Source of the DNA: Pseudomonadota bacterium
GTDB lineage: Bacteria > Pseudomonadota > Gammaproteobacteria > Xanthomonadales > Xanthomonadaceae
Length of the DNA stretch: 14,606 bases
Assembly: GCA_023444765.1 (NCBI GenBank)
Contig: JAEXLY010000332.1
Location: 1-14,606 of the forward strand
Direction: 5' to 3'
Of the stretch, positions 7,374-14,008 are shown piece by piece. The translations under genes were made by a program, and so were the position numbers. Within the stretch, counting starts at the first letter, position 1, and the number at the start of each line of letters is the position of its first letter. The notes under the pieces are model-generated. The model made no database searches and had not been told where the DNA came from. It worked only from the letters and a program-made list of their open reading frames with translations.

Positions 7374-10319
7374 TTACCGGATCCGGGCGTGGATTCCTTC
7401 CAGCACCGTCGCGAGCGGCGCCGGCCGGCCCAGCAGAAAGCCCTGCGCCTGGCCGCAGCCGTTCTCGCGCAGCCAGTCCAGTTCCGCCTGCTGCTCCACG
7501 CCTTCGGCGATCGTGCCAAGCCCCAGTCCGCCGGCAAGCGCGACCAGTGCGCGGCAGATCGAGCCGTTGCGCTCGTCGGCGTGGACATCCTTGACGAAGC
7601 TGCGGTCGATCTTCAGGTAGTCCAGCGGCAGGTCGCGCAGGTAGGCCATGCTGGAGAAGCCGGTGCCGAAGTCGTCGATCGAGATGGGCACGCCCGCGTC
7701 GCGCAGGGCGAGCATGCGCGCCCGTGCGGCCTGCGGCTGGCGAAGCACGACGCTCTCGGTCAGCTCAACGTGCAGTGCGCCACGCGGCAGCGCGTAGCGT
7801 TGTTGCAGTTCGCGCACCGCATCGGCGACGCTGTCCGCCAGCAGTTGCACCGCCGACACGTTGACGGCGATGGCGACATCCCCCAGCCCGGACCCGGCGA
7901 GACGCCCGTGCCCGCGCGCGGCCTGCTCCAGCACCCAGCGGCCGATCGGTACGATGAGGCCCGAGGTTTCGGCCAGGGGCATGAACACTGCGGGCGATAC
8001 CAGGGCGCCATCCTGCCGCCAGCGCAGCAGCGCCTCGAGGGCCATGAGCCTGCCGTCGGAGAGGCGATGGATCGGCTGGTAGTGCAGCTCGAACTCCCCG
8101 TTGGCCAATGCGCCGTGGAGCCGGCGCGCCAGCGCCACGCGCTCGGCCGCCTGCTCGGCCATCGTGCTGTCGTATGGCATCACCGGGACCAGCTCGCGGC
8201 CGGCCTCCAGCGCGGCGAGCGCCGCATGGCCGATCACCTGTTCGGCACCCTCGCCCGGCTCGGGGCCTTCGGCGATGCCGATCGAAGCCTCCACCGGATG
8301 CGCACCGCCGCCGGTCTGCACGGGCCGCGCAATGACCTCCTCCAGCGCCTCCACCAGCTCCTGCCTTCGGCCTGCGTCGAACGCGATCACCACGAACGAT
8401 TCGCCCGGCCAGAACCCCGCCATGCCGAACCGGCGGCCGACGATCTCCAGCCTGGTGGCCAGCTCGCGCAACAGCAGCTCGCTGGTGTTCGCGCCGAGCG
8501 TCGGCGTCAACAGTTCCAGGTCGCGCAGGCGGATGAAGGCCGCGACATAGCGCGCCCCGGGCAGCTGTCGGGCGTTCACGCGCTCGACCAGGGCCGACAG
8601 GCGGGTGAGTCCGGTGAGGCTGTCGTGCGAGGCCTGCCAGGCCAGTTCGCGCTCGTAGGCCATGCGGTCGCTGACGTCCTCGGCCAGCACCAGCCGCGCC
8701 GCGCGGCCGCCGAACTCGATGCCGCTGCTGAACACGCGCACGTCCAGCGTGCTGCCATCGCGCCGCCGGTGTTTCCAGACGCCGTCCACGTCCTGCCCGT
8801 GCCCGCGCGCTGCCATCGCCGCGGTCACCAGGTCCCGTTCGGACTTGGGGCGGATGTCGAGGATGGTCATCGCGCGGAACTCTTCGACGCTGTAGCCGTA
8901 GGACGACACCGCCGCTTCGTTGACCGCCAGGAAACGCAGCGTCTGCGCATCGAACACCCAGAACGGCAGCGGGTTGCGTTCGAACAGCGCGCGGAACTGC
9001 GCCTCCGCGCGCTCGACGCGCGCCTGCGCCTCCCGTCCCGCGGTCACGTCCGCGACCGTCCCGGTCACGCGCTGCAACCCACGTCTGTCGGTCGCGCGGC
9101 CACCGCTGGCACGGACCCATCTTTCGCCCGCCGTCGTCACCACCCGGAACTCGACCGCATAGGGCGTACCTGCGTCCACTGCCTTCCCGAACAGCCGCTC
9201 CACCTGGTCACGGTCGTCCGGATGCAGGCGTTCGAAGAAGACCCGGACCGGCAGCAGCGCAGGCCTGGGTTCGAAGCCGAACATGGCCGCGGTGTGCTCG
9301 GACACCTTGACCAGTTCGCCCCCCTGCTCGACGCGCCAGACCCCCGTGCGCGACGCACGCTGCGCCTGGTCGAGCCATTCGGCCTGGGACTCCAGTTCAT
9401 CCACCAGTGTCTCGCGCTCGCGCTCGGCGCCGCCCAGGCGATGCACGAAGTAGCCCAGTCCCAGCCAGTACAGCAGCACGAAGCCCGCCCCGATCCAGAG
9501 ATTCCGGTACCACGGCGCCAGCGCTTCGCGCCGGCTGATGCCGGCCACGACGACGATGTCGTAGCCGCTGGTCGCGCTGAATCCGCTGAGTCGGGTGAGG
9601 CCGTCAATCTGGCTGGTGCGCAGTTCCGACAAGGTTCCTTCGGCGTCGCGCAACTCCGCCGGCAACGACGTCGCCCGTCCCACGAACTCTCCACGGGCGT
9701 CCGGCCGGCGGGCAATCACCACGCCGTCGCGGTCGAGCACCGTGATGCTGCCTTCCTGCCCCATGTCGAGGTCCTGGAGCATGCGTTCGATCGCGACCGT
9801 GCGCAGCCGGCCCAGCAGCCAGCCCTCGCCGAACGGCCATGCCACCTGCAGCTTCCAGTCGCCACGACCATCCGGTTCGAGGCCGCCGATGGCGAGCCGG
9901 CCCGGGTGTACCCGCCCGAATCCTGCGGGCAGGCGCGCGTTGCCGGCCGCGTCCGAGGCCTGCCCGTCGCCGCCGTGCACCAGGATGATCGAGTCGAGTT
10001 CGGCGCGGCGGCCCACCACGCCGGCGATCGCCCGGGCCAGCAGCGCGTCGGTGCGGTCGGGAGCGGCATCGGAATAGGTGGCCGCATCGGCTGCGATACC
10101 GGCCAGCGCGCGCTCCAGGCTGCCGAACTCCTGCTTCAACAGCCGGTCCACGCCCGTGGCCAATGCCAGGGCCTGGCGATGCGCGGACGCGATGCGGAGC
10201 TCACGGTCCTGCAGCAGCAGCAGTCCCAGCGCCAGCATCACCAGCAGGCCCAGGACGATACCGACCAGCAGCACCTTCAGGACCGAATCGGCGGGACGCT
10301 TTCGCACTCCGGGCGGCAT
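7374..10319 (-). CDS. Membrane c-di-GMP phosphodiesterase: extracytoplasmic sensor, PAS-PAS, degenerate GGDEF, EAL
   Basis: This 981-residue inner-membrane signalling protein has a helix at 14-36, an extracytoplasmic sensor region (37-273, Cache-like by position and size, ending in GYDIVVVAGISRRE), a second helix at 274-294 and a short coiled linker. Two PAS/PAC modules follow (about 320-430 and 435-555), then a GGDEF-family domain (about 565-710) and an EAL domain (about 725-975). The GGDEF signature is replaced by WPGES (637-641), so cyclase activity is not expected. The EAL domain looks fully active: Glu762 in EALLRW, Asn820 in NVSAVQ, Glu852 in ELTES, Asp882-Asp883 in DDFGTGFSS, Lys903 in KIDRSF and Glu939 in EGVE. 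It should hydrolyse c-di-GMP in response to an external ligand and a PAS signal. The start is the ATG at 10319; a GTG at 10331 would add four residues, and neither has a clear ribosome binding site. The effector output (motility, biofilm or secretion) cannot be told from the sequence. Confidence 0.93.
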   Translation of the reverse strand: MPPGVRKRPADSVLKVLLVGIVLGLLVMLALGLLLLQDRELRIASAHRQALALATGVDRLLKQEFGSLERALAGIAADAATYSDAAPDRTDALLARAIAGVVGRRAELDSIILVHGGDGQASDAAGNARLPAGFGRVHPGRLAIGGLEPDGRGDWKLQVAWPFGEGWLLGRLRTVAIERMLQDLDMGQEGSITVLDRDGVVIARRPDARGEFVGRATSLPAELRDAEGTLSELRTSQIDGLTRLSGFSATSGYDIVVVAGISRREALAPWYRNLWIGAGFVLLYWLGLGYFVHRLGGAERERETLVDELESQAEWLDQAQRASRTGVWRVEQGGELVKVSEHTAAMFGFEPRPALLPVRVFFERLHPDDRDQVERLFGKAVDAGTPYAVEFRVVTTAGERWVRASGGRATDRRGLQRVTGTVADVTAGREAQARVERAEAQFRALFERNPLPFWVFDAQTLRFLAVNEAAVSSYGYSVEEFRAMTILDIRPKSERDLVTAAMAARGHGQDVDGVWKHRRRDGSTLDVRVFSSGIEFGGRAARLVLAEDVSDRMAYERELAWQASHDSLTGLTRLSALVERVNARQLPGARYVAAFIRLRDLELLTPTLGANTSELLLRELATRLEIVGRRFGMAGFWPGESFVVIAFDAGRRQELVEALEEVIARPVQTGGGAHPVEASIGIAEGPEPGEGAEQVIGHAALAALEAGRELVPVMPYDSTMAEQAAERVALARRLHGALANGEFELHYQPIHRLSDGRLMALEALLRWRQDGALVSPAVFMPLAETSGLIVPIGRWVLEQAARGHGRLAGSGLGDVAIAVNVSAVQLLADSVADAVRELQQRYALPRGALHVELTESVVLRQPQAARARMLALRDAGVPISIDDFGTGFSSMAYLRDLPLDYLKIDRSFVKDVHADERNGSICRALVALAGGLGLGTIAEGVEQQAELDWLRENGCGQAQGFLLGRPAPLATVLEGIHARIR

Positions 10320-10363
10320 CGGACCGTGCACCCGCGCTCAGCCCGCCCGCATCCTGGCCAGCA

Positions 10364-10394
10364 CCGCGGGCGCGCGAACGCGCGATCCCCGCGG
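10364..10394. terminator. Very strong GC hairpin between the cupin and EAL genes
   Basis: CCGCGGG (10364-10370) pairs with CCCGCGG (10388-10394), and inside this CGCGCG pairs with CGCGCG around AA (10371-10384), leaving a three-base bulge. Both flanking genes read on the minus strand, so this may end the cupin transcript or sit in the EAL leader. No T run accompanies it. The rest of the gap at 10320-10509 shows no gene and no clear promoter. Confidence 0.35.
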
Positions 10395-10509
10395 CCGGCG
10401 GCGGTGCCGCGTGTGCTCCCATCCGCCGGAACCTCGCCTTGCCGGGGCGCTCGGCCGTGGCCACGACAGCCTGGCCGCGCTGTGCTCAACCCGACGCGTG
10501 CGCGGGCAC

Positions 10510-10875
10510 TCAGCCGCGCGCATGCTTCCGCGGTCCCCGCCGCCCGGGCGGAAGCGTCTCGCCATCGGCGGTGTAGGCGGGAGGCGAATAGAAGTTGAGC
10601 GTCCGCAGCGGCGTGCGGCCGGTGTTGCGGATCTCGTGGCGTTCCCCGCGCTCGATCACCAGCAGGCTGCCCTCGCGCAGCCTGCGCCGTGCGCCGTCGA
10701 CGATGGCCAGCCCCGTGCCTGCCACCACGAAGAGCCACTGGTCCGCGCCGCGATGGAAGTTGTCCGGCCCGCCCTCGCTGTCGCCTGGCGGAAGGACCAT
10801 CTCCGCCGCCTGCACACCACGGACGGAGAATGCCGGGCGAAACCCTTTTCCAAAACGCAGATACTTTGACTGCAT
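10510..10875 (-). CDS. Small single-domain cupin protein
   Basis: This 121-residue protein is a small cupin beta-barrel of unknown function. Motif 1 is seen around DNFHRGADQWLFVVAGTGLAIVDG (His41, Asp45/Gln46, with Gly53 and Gly55 in the turn), and motif 2 around GSLLVIERGERHEIRNTG (Glu75, Glu78, His80). These positions could bind a metal, but the first motif is not the full classic two-His form, so an enzyme role is uncertain. The C-terminal stretch LRTLNFYSPPAYTADGE, with a Pro-Pro turn before an aromatic, is common in this family. I chose the ATG at 10875 (MQSKYLRF) because a GGGAAG ribosome binding site lies just before it and the upstream residues do not look like protein. It is divergent from the FMN reductase gene and lies upstream of the EAL gene in the same direction, about 190 bases away. 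Confidence 0.8.
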   Translation of the reverse strand: MQSKYLRFGKGFRPAFSVRGVQAAEMVLPPGDSEGGPDNFHRGADQWLFVVAGTGLAIVDGARRRLREGSLLVIERGERHEIRNTGRTPLRTLNFYSPPAYTADGETLPPGRRGPRKHARG

Positions 10876-10994
10876 CGTCGCTTCCCGGAATCCCTGCCCC
10901 ACCATGGCCTCGGCGACGTCAACGCACCGCGAACGCCACTGGCATCCAGACACCGCGTTCACGCCACCGCCTCCATCTTTGGCGCGCCGCATGG

Positions 10995-11011
10995 CCCTCC
11001 ACGATGGAGGG
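10995..11011. promoter_or_regulatory. Perfect inverted repeat in the cupin/FMN reductase divergent region
   Basis: CCCTCCA-CGA-TGGAGGG is a perfect 7-base inverted repeat with a 3-base centre, 31 bases before the FMN reductase ATG. It could be an operator for the divergent pair or a small hairpin in the reductase leader. No good -10/-35 pair is visible for either gene, so the placement relative to transcription is unknown. Confidence 0.35.
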
Positions 11012-11042
11012 TCCCAGGGGCCGGCATGCACCGGGAGTTCCC

Positions 11043-11585
11043 ATGTCACTCACCATCGCCGTGATCGTCGGCAGCCTGCGGCAGGATTCGTTCAACGCCA
11101 GGCTCGCCGACGCGCTGGCCACGCTTGCGCCGGACGACATCGAGTTCCGCCGCCTGCGGATCGATGACCTTCCGCTCTACAACCAGGACGACGACAACTC
11201 GCCACCGGCGCCGGTGAAGCGGCTCAAGGAAGGCATCCGCCAGGCCGACGGGCTGCTGTTCGTGACTCCCGAGTACAACCGCTCCATTCCCGGCGTGCTG
11301 AAGAACGCGCTGGACCACGCATCGCGCCCCTACGGCGACAGCGCGTTCCCGGACAAGCCCGCCGGCATCATCGGCGTGTCGATCGGGGCGATCGGCACCG
11401 CCGCGGCGCAGCAGCACCTGCGCACCATCCTGGCCTATCTCGACATGCCGACGCTGGGCCAGCCCGAGGCCTTCCTCAAGGCCGACGACGTGCTGGACGA
11501 CAACGGCGGCATCGCCGAGGGCAGCCGCAAGTTCCTGCAGGGCTGGATGGACGCCTACCTGGACTGGGTGCGGCGCCACGCCTGA
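11043..11585 (+). CDS. NADPH-dependent FMN reductase (flavodoxin-like fold)
   Basis: This 180-residue cytoplasmic flavoprotein belongs to the NADPH-dependent FMN reductase family (the ChrR/azoreductase/SsuE-like group). The FMN phosphate loop is GSLRQDSFNARLA, matching the GSxRxxSxN signature at residues 10-18. The second flavin motif TPEYNRSIPGVLKNALDHASRP (from residue 75) is the standard xPEYNxSxPGxLKNAxDW pattern, with His in place of the usual Trp. GVSIGAIGTAAAQQHLR is the third conserved segment. Such enzymes reduce quinones, chromate, azo dyes or free flavin; quinone reduction under oxidative stress is the likeliest role here, but that is inferred. A GGGAG ribosome binding site (11033-11037) stands five bases before the ATG. 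Its last 31 bases overlap the tail of the convergent WYL regulator gene. Confidence 0.93.
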   Translation: MSLTIAVIVGSLRQDSFNARLADALATLAPDDIEFRRLRIDDLPLYNQDDDNSPPAPVKRLKEGIRQADGLLFVTPEYNRSIPGVLKNALDHASRPYGDSAFPDKPAGIIGVSIGAIGTAAAQQHLRTILAYLDMPTLGQPEAFLKADDVLDDNGGIAEGSRKFLQGWMDAYLDWVRRHA

Positions 11586-12592
11586 CCGGACGCGACGGCG
11601 CCGCTTCCGGCACCATGCCGCCGCCTCTGCCTCGAGGCGCGCGCGGCGCGTCCCAGCCGTGCGGACAGCGCGCGCAGGTGGTCCTCGAACTCGACCGGTT
11701 CGAGCACGACGAACGGAACATCCAGCATCGCCAGGTGGTAGGCGAGCATGTCCGGCCGCTGCGCACCGGTTTCTAGCTCGCAGCGGTCCTCGTCGAGCCG
11801 GGTGAGCCGGCCGGCCGAGGCCGGGATCCGTTCGCGCATCCGCGCCAGCGGTGCGTGCAGTTCGATCCGCGCCCTGACGGCGTACGGCTGGATCGAGATC
11901 GCGCGCGAAACGAACGCGGCCGGGTCCCCGCCCGGCACCTTGCGTGGCAGGAACCGTGCGCCCTCGCTGCGCGGCATGCCGGCGATGCGATCCACGCGGA
12001 AGGTGCGCCAGTCATCGCGTACCAGGTCCCACGCCAGCAGGTACCAGCGCGCCTCGGTGGACACCAGCGCGTGCGGCTCGACCATGCGCGAACTGGCACG
12101 ACCCTCCTGGTCCTCGTAGCCGAAGTGCAGGCACTGCAGCGCACGGCAGGCGTTGGCCAGGGCCACCAGCCGCGCATGCGGCACCGCCGGCCCGCCGGGC
12201 CCCAGCGGCAGGACCGCCGCGTGGAGGTTGCGCACCCGCGTCCGCAGCCGCGCCGGCATCACCTGCTCGAGCTTGGCGAGCGCCCGCAGCGCCGACTCTT
12301 CCATTCCCACCACCGTACCGGCCGTGGCCATGCGCAGGCCCAGCGATACCGCCAGCGCCTCGTCGTCCTCCAGCAGCAGCGGCGGCAGGTTGCTGCCGGC
12401 GGCAAGCTGGTAGCCGCCGGCCACGCCGGCGCTGGACTCCACCGGATAGCCCAGGCTGCGCAGCCGGTCGACGTCGCGGCGCACGGTGCGCTCCGTGACC
12501 TCCATGCGCCCGGCCAGCTCGCGCCCGCGCCAGAAGGGACGCGACTGCAGCAGCGCGAGCAGGCGCAGCAACCGGGCGGAGGTCTCGATCAT
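11555..12592 (-). CDS. YafY-type transcriptional regulator (HTH-WYL)
   Basis: This 345-residue DNA-binding regulator has a DeoR-like winged helix-turn-helix at residues 4-62 (ARLLRLLALLQSRPFW, then ELAGRMEVTERTVRRDVDRLRSLG and GGYQL). A WYL domain follows, with the motif Trp183-Tyr184-Leu185 in STEARWYLLAWDL and the downstream FRVDRI strand. The C-terminal WCX-like part contains LAYHLAMLDVPFVVLEP. WYL domains are thought to bind nucleotide or nucleic-acid ligands. The start at 12592 (MIETSARLL) is the usual N terminus; an ATG seven codons earlier (12613) is possible. Its Arg/Gly/Ser-rich C-terminal tail overlaps the FMN reductase gene by 31 bases. It lies 122 bases from the divergent GST-like gene, which is its most probable target. 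This arrangement is common for YafY regulators, but the regulation itself is inference. Confidence 0.9.
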   Translation of the reverse strand: MIETSARLLRLLALLQSRPFWRGRELAGRMEVTERTVRRDVDRLRSLGYPVESSAGVAGGYQLAAGSNLPPLLLEDDEALAVSLGLRMATAGTVVGMEESALRALAKLEQVMPARLRTRVRNLHAAVLPLGPGGPAVPHARLVALANACRALQCLHFGYEDQEGRASSRMVEPHALVSTEARWYLLAWDLVRDDWRTFRVDRIAGMPRSEGARFLPRKVPGGDPAAFVSRAISIQPYAVRARIELHAPLARMRERIPASAGRLTRLDEDRCELETGAQRPDMLAYHLAMLDVPFVVLEPVEFEDHLRALSARLGRAARASRQRRRHGAGSGAVASGQAWRRTQSR

Positions 12593-12629
12593 GCGTCGCA
12601 GGATGCCACGCATTGCGGACCGGAACTGT

Positions 12630-12637
12630 CCTCGAGG
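12630..12637. promoter_or_regulatory. Short palindrome in the WYL regulator/GST divergent region
   Basis: CCTCGAGG is a perfect 8-base palindrome in the 122-base gap between the divergent regulator and GST genes, where the regulator would be expected to bind. At 8 bases, chance occurrence in GC-rich DNA is quite possible. A weak -10-like TAGCGT follows at 12643-12648. Confidence 0.2.
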
Positions 12638-12666
12638 GAGCCTAGCGTGGACGGCGTTCGTCCCAT

Positions 12667-12682
12667 GGCACCGCCCGGTGCC
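12667..12682 (+). promoter_or_regulatory. Hairpin in the GST gene leader
   Basis: GGCACC-GCCC-GGTGCC is a perfect 6-base-pair hairpin with a 4-base loop, 32 bases before the GST ATG and followed by a pyrimidine-rich stretch (GCTTCTTCGACCTTCCC). It could affect mRNA stability or be an operator half for the neighbouring WYL regulator. Confidence 0.3.
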
Positions 12683-12701
12683 GCTTCTTCGACCTTCCCA
12701 C

Positions 12702-12707
12702 AAGGAG
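12702..12707 (+). promoter_or_regulatory. Strong ribosome binding site of the GST gene
   Basis: AAGGAG, 7 bases before the ATG at 12715, is the best Shine-Dalgarno sequence in the window and fixes the GST start. Confidence 0.85.
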
Positions 12708-12714
12708 CCTCCAC

Positions 12715-13350
12715 ATGACCCTCAGACTGTTCGCCGCGCCGATGTCCAGCGCCACGCCGGTGCTGCACGCGATCGCCGAGCTGGACATCGACTGCGAGAC
12801 CGTGATGTTCGACCTGTCGTCGGGCGAGCAGAAATCGCCCGCCTACCTCGCGGTGAATCCGCATGGCGTGGTCCCCACCCTGGTGGTGGACGGGACGCCG
12901 CTGTTCGAGGCGCTGGCGATCATGCAGTGGCTGGGCGAGCGGCATGGCGTCGAGCGCGGAATGTGGCCGGCGGCCGACGCCCCGCAGCGGCTGGTGGCGC
13001 TGTCCTGGACGACCTGGGCCTACGTCAGCTATGGCGCGCTGGTCAACGTACTGAACTTCGCGCAGAGCCCGCAGGTCGATGCGCGCCTGCACCATGCGCC
13101 ACTCGCCGCCGAGGCGCAGTCCCGGCTCGAAGCGGGCCTGGGCAGGCTCGATGCGCAGCTGGCGAAGTCGCGCTGGCTGCTGGGCGAGGACTTCTCCCTG
13201 GCCGACCTGATCGTGGCCAGCGTGGTCACCTACAGCACCTACTGCGGCGTCAGCGTCGATGGCCACGGCAACCTGGTGCGCTGGCTCCAGGCGTTCCAGT
13301 CGCGGCCGGCGTACCGCAGGATCTGGGCGCAGGAATCGCAGGCGGCGTGA
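12715..13350 (+). CDS. Glutathione S-transferase-like protein
   Basis: This 211-residue cytoplasmic protein has the two-domain GST layout. The thioredoxin-like N-terminal domain (2-77) begins with FAAPMSSATPVL, where Ser11 or Ser12 would occupy the catalytic position. NPHGVVPTL (48-56) carries the cis-proline loop that binds the glutathione backbone. PLFEALAIMQWL follows. Most GSTs have Glu-Ser at this last site, where the Ser contacts the gamma-glutamyl group; here it is Glu65-Ala66, so glutathione binding may be altered. The all-helical C-terminal domain (about 88-205) includes LLGEDFSLADLIVASV, the N-capping box and hydrophobic staple motif typical of GSTs. The start is fixed by a strong AAGGAG. 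The gene is divergent from a WYL regulator and convergent with alkB. The substrate is unknown. Confidence 0.9.
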   Translation: MTLRLFAAPMSSATPVLHAIAELDIDCETVMFDLSSGEQKSPAYLAVNPHGVVPTLVVDGTPLFEALAIMQWLGERHGVERGMWPAADAPQRLVALSWTTWAYVSYGALVNVLNFAQSPQVDARLHHAPLAAEAQSRLEAGLGRLDAQLAKSRWLLGEDFSLADLIVASVVTYSTYCGVSVDGHGNLVRWLQAFQSRPAYRRIWAQESQAA

Positions 13351-13389
13351 GCATGCGGTCGCGTCCCGTATGTGGGGCGCCGCGGGATC

Positions 13390-13418
13390 GGGGAGCCGTA
13401 CCCGCGGGTCAGCTCCCC
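13390..13418. terminator. Inverted repeat between the convergent GST and alkB genes
   Basis: GGGGAGC (13390-13396) and GCTCCCC (13412-13418) are perfect inverted repeats enclosing the palindrome ACCCGCGGGT (13400-13409). The structure spans the alkB stop codon in the 58-base gap after the GST gene, so it could serve both converging transcripts. There is no T run, so this is tentative. Confidence 0.35.
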
Positions 13419-14008
13419 GGCCTGGCCCGGAACACGACGCTGATCCGTGGACCGGCATGGCGTGTCTTGGGAATCCCGTGTTCATGCGTGGTCTGCATCG
13501 CATGGCTCATCGCCAGCAGGCTGCCGGGCATCAGGTCGATGGCGATGCGGTCGGCATGGTCGCCGACCGCACGGATCAGCATGCGGCGCGACGCGCCCAG
13601 CGACAGGATCGCGATCGGATGGCCATCGCCCAGCAGGTGCAGCTTGTCGCCGTGCATGGCGACGCTGTCGTTGCCGTCGCGGTAGAAGTTCATGCCGATC
13701 GAGGTGAAGGGCGCAGGCACGTGGTGTTGTACGCAGGCGAGCATGTCCGCCAGGGGGAGGTCGGCGGGCAGTCCGTCGATGGGGTATGAGGCGAGCAGGC
13801 GCGGCACGTCGACCATGCGGTCGTACATCGGCCGCCGCAGGTGCCGCCATCCGGCGCGCTCCACGAGCAGGTCGAACCAGCGCCGGGCCGTGGCCGGGTC
13901 GATCGCGTCCGGCCAGTAACGCGCGCCGCCCTGGGCATCGTCCACCAGCTGGAGCATGGCCGGCGCGAACAGGTCGCCTTCCAGCGATGCGGTACGCAGC
14001 GCCTTCAT
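13409..14008 (-). CDS. AlkB-type 2-oxoglutarate/Fe(II)-dependent DNA repair dioxygenase
   Basis: This 199-residue protein matches the short bacterial AlkB-like dioxygenases (closer in layout to ALKBH2/3 than to E. coli AlkB), which remove 1-methyladenine and 3-methylcytosine lesions by oxidation. NFYRDGNDSVAMHGDK (107-122) contains the iron ligands His119 and Asp121 in the HxD motif, where many relatives have WHSDDE. The distal ligand is His177 in THEHGIPKT. Arg188 and Arg194 in GPRISVVFR are the 2-oxoglutarate-binding arginines. The N-terminal part (RYWPDAIDPATARRWFDLL, then GWRHLRRPMYDRMVDVPRL) is the lesion-recognition lid region typical of the family. The ATG at 14008 overlaps the TGA of dnaE2 by one base (TGATG), so the gene should be translated by coupling within the dnaE2 operon, which is typically SOS-controlled. 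The promoter is outside the window. Confidence 0.92.
   Translation of the reverse strand: MKALRTASLEGDLFAPAMLQLVDDAQGGARYWPDAIDPATARRWFDLLVERAGWRHLRRPMYDRMVDVPRLLASYPIDGLPADLPLADMLACVQHHVPAPFTSIGMNFYRDGNDSVAMHGDKLHLLGDGHPIAILSLGASRRMLIRAVGDHADRIAIDLMPGSLLAMSHAMQTTHEHGIPKTRHAGPRISVVFRARPGS

Noticed and set aside
7299..10598. Open frame of about 1,100 codons on the plus strand opposite the EAL gene
   Set aside because: The opposite strand encodes clear PAS, GGDEF and EAL motifs. The plus frame gives Gln/Arg/His/Ala-rich sequence without domains.
10876..11049. Upstream extension of the cupin gene to 11049
   Set aside because: The added residues have no cupin features and would overlap the reductase start. 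The ATG at 10875 has a ribosome binding site.
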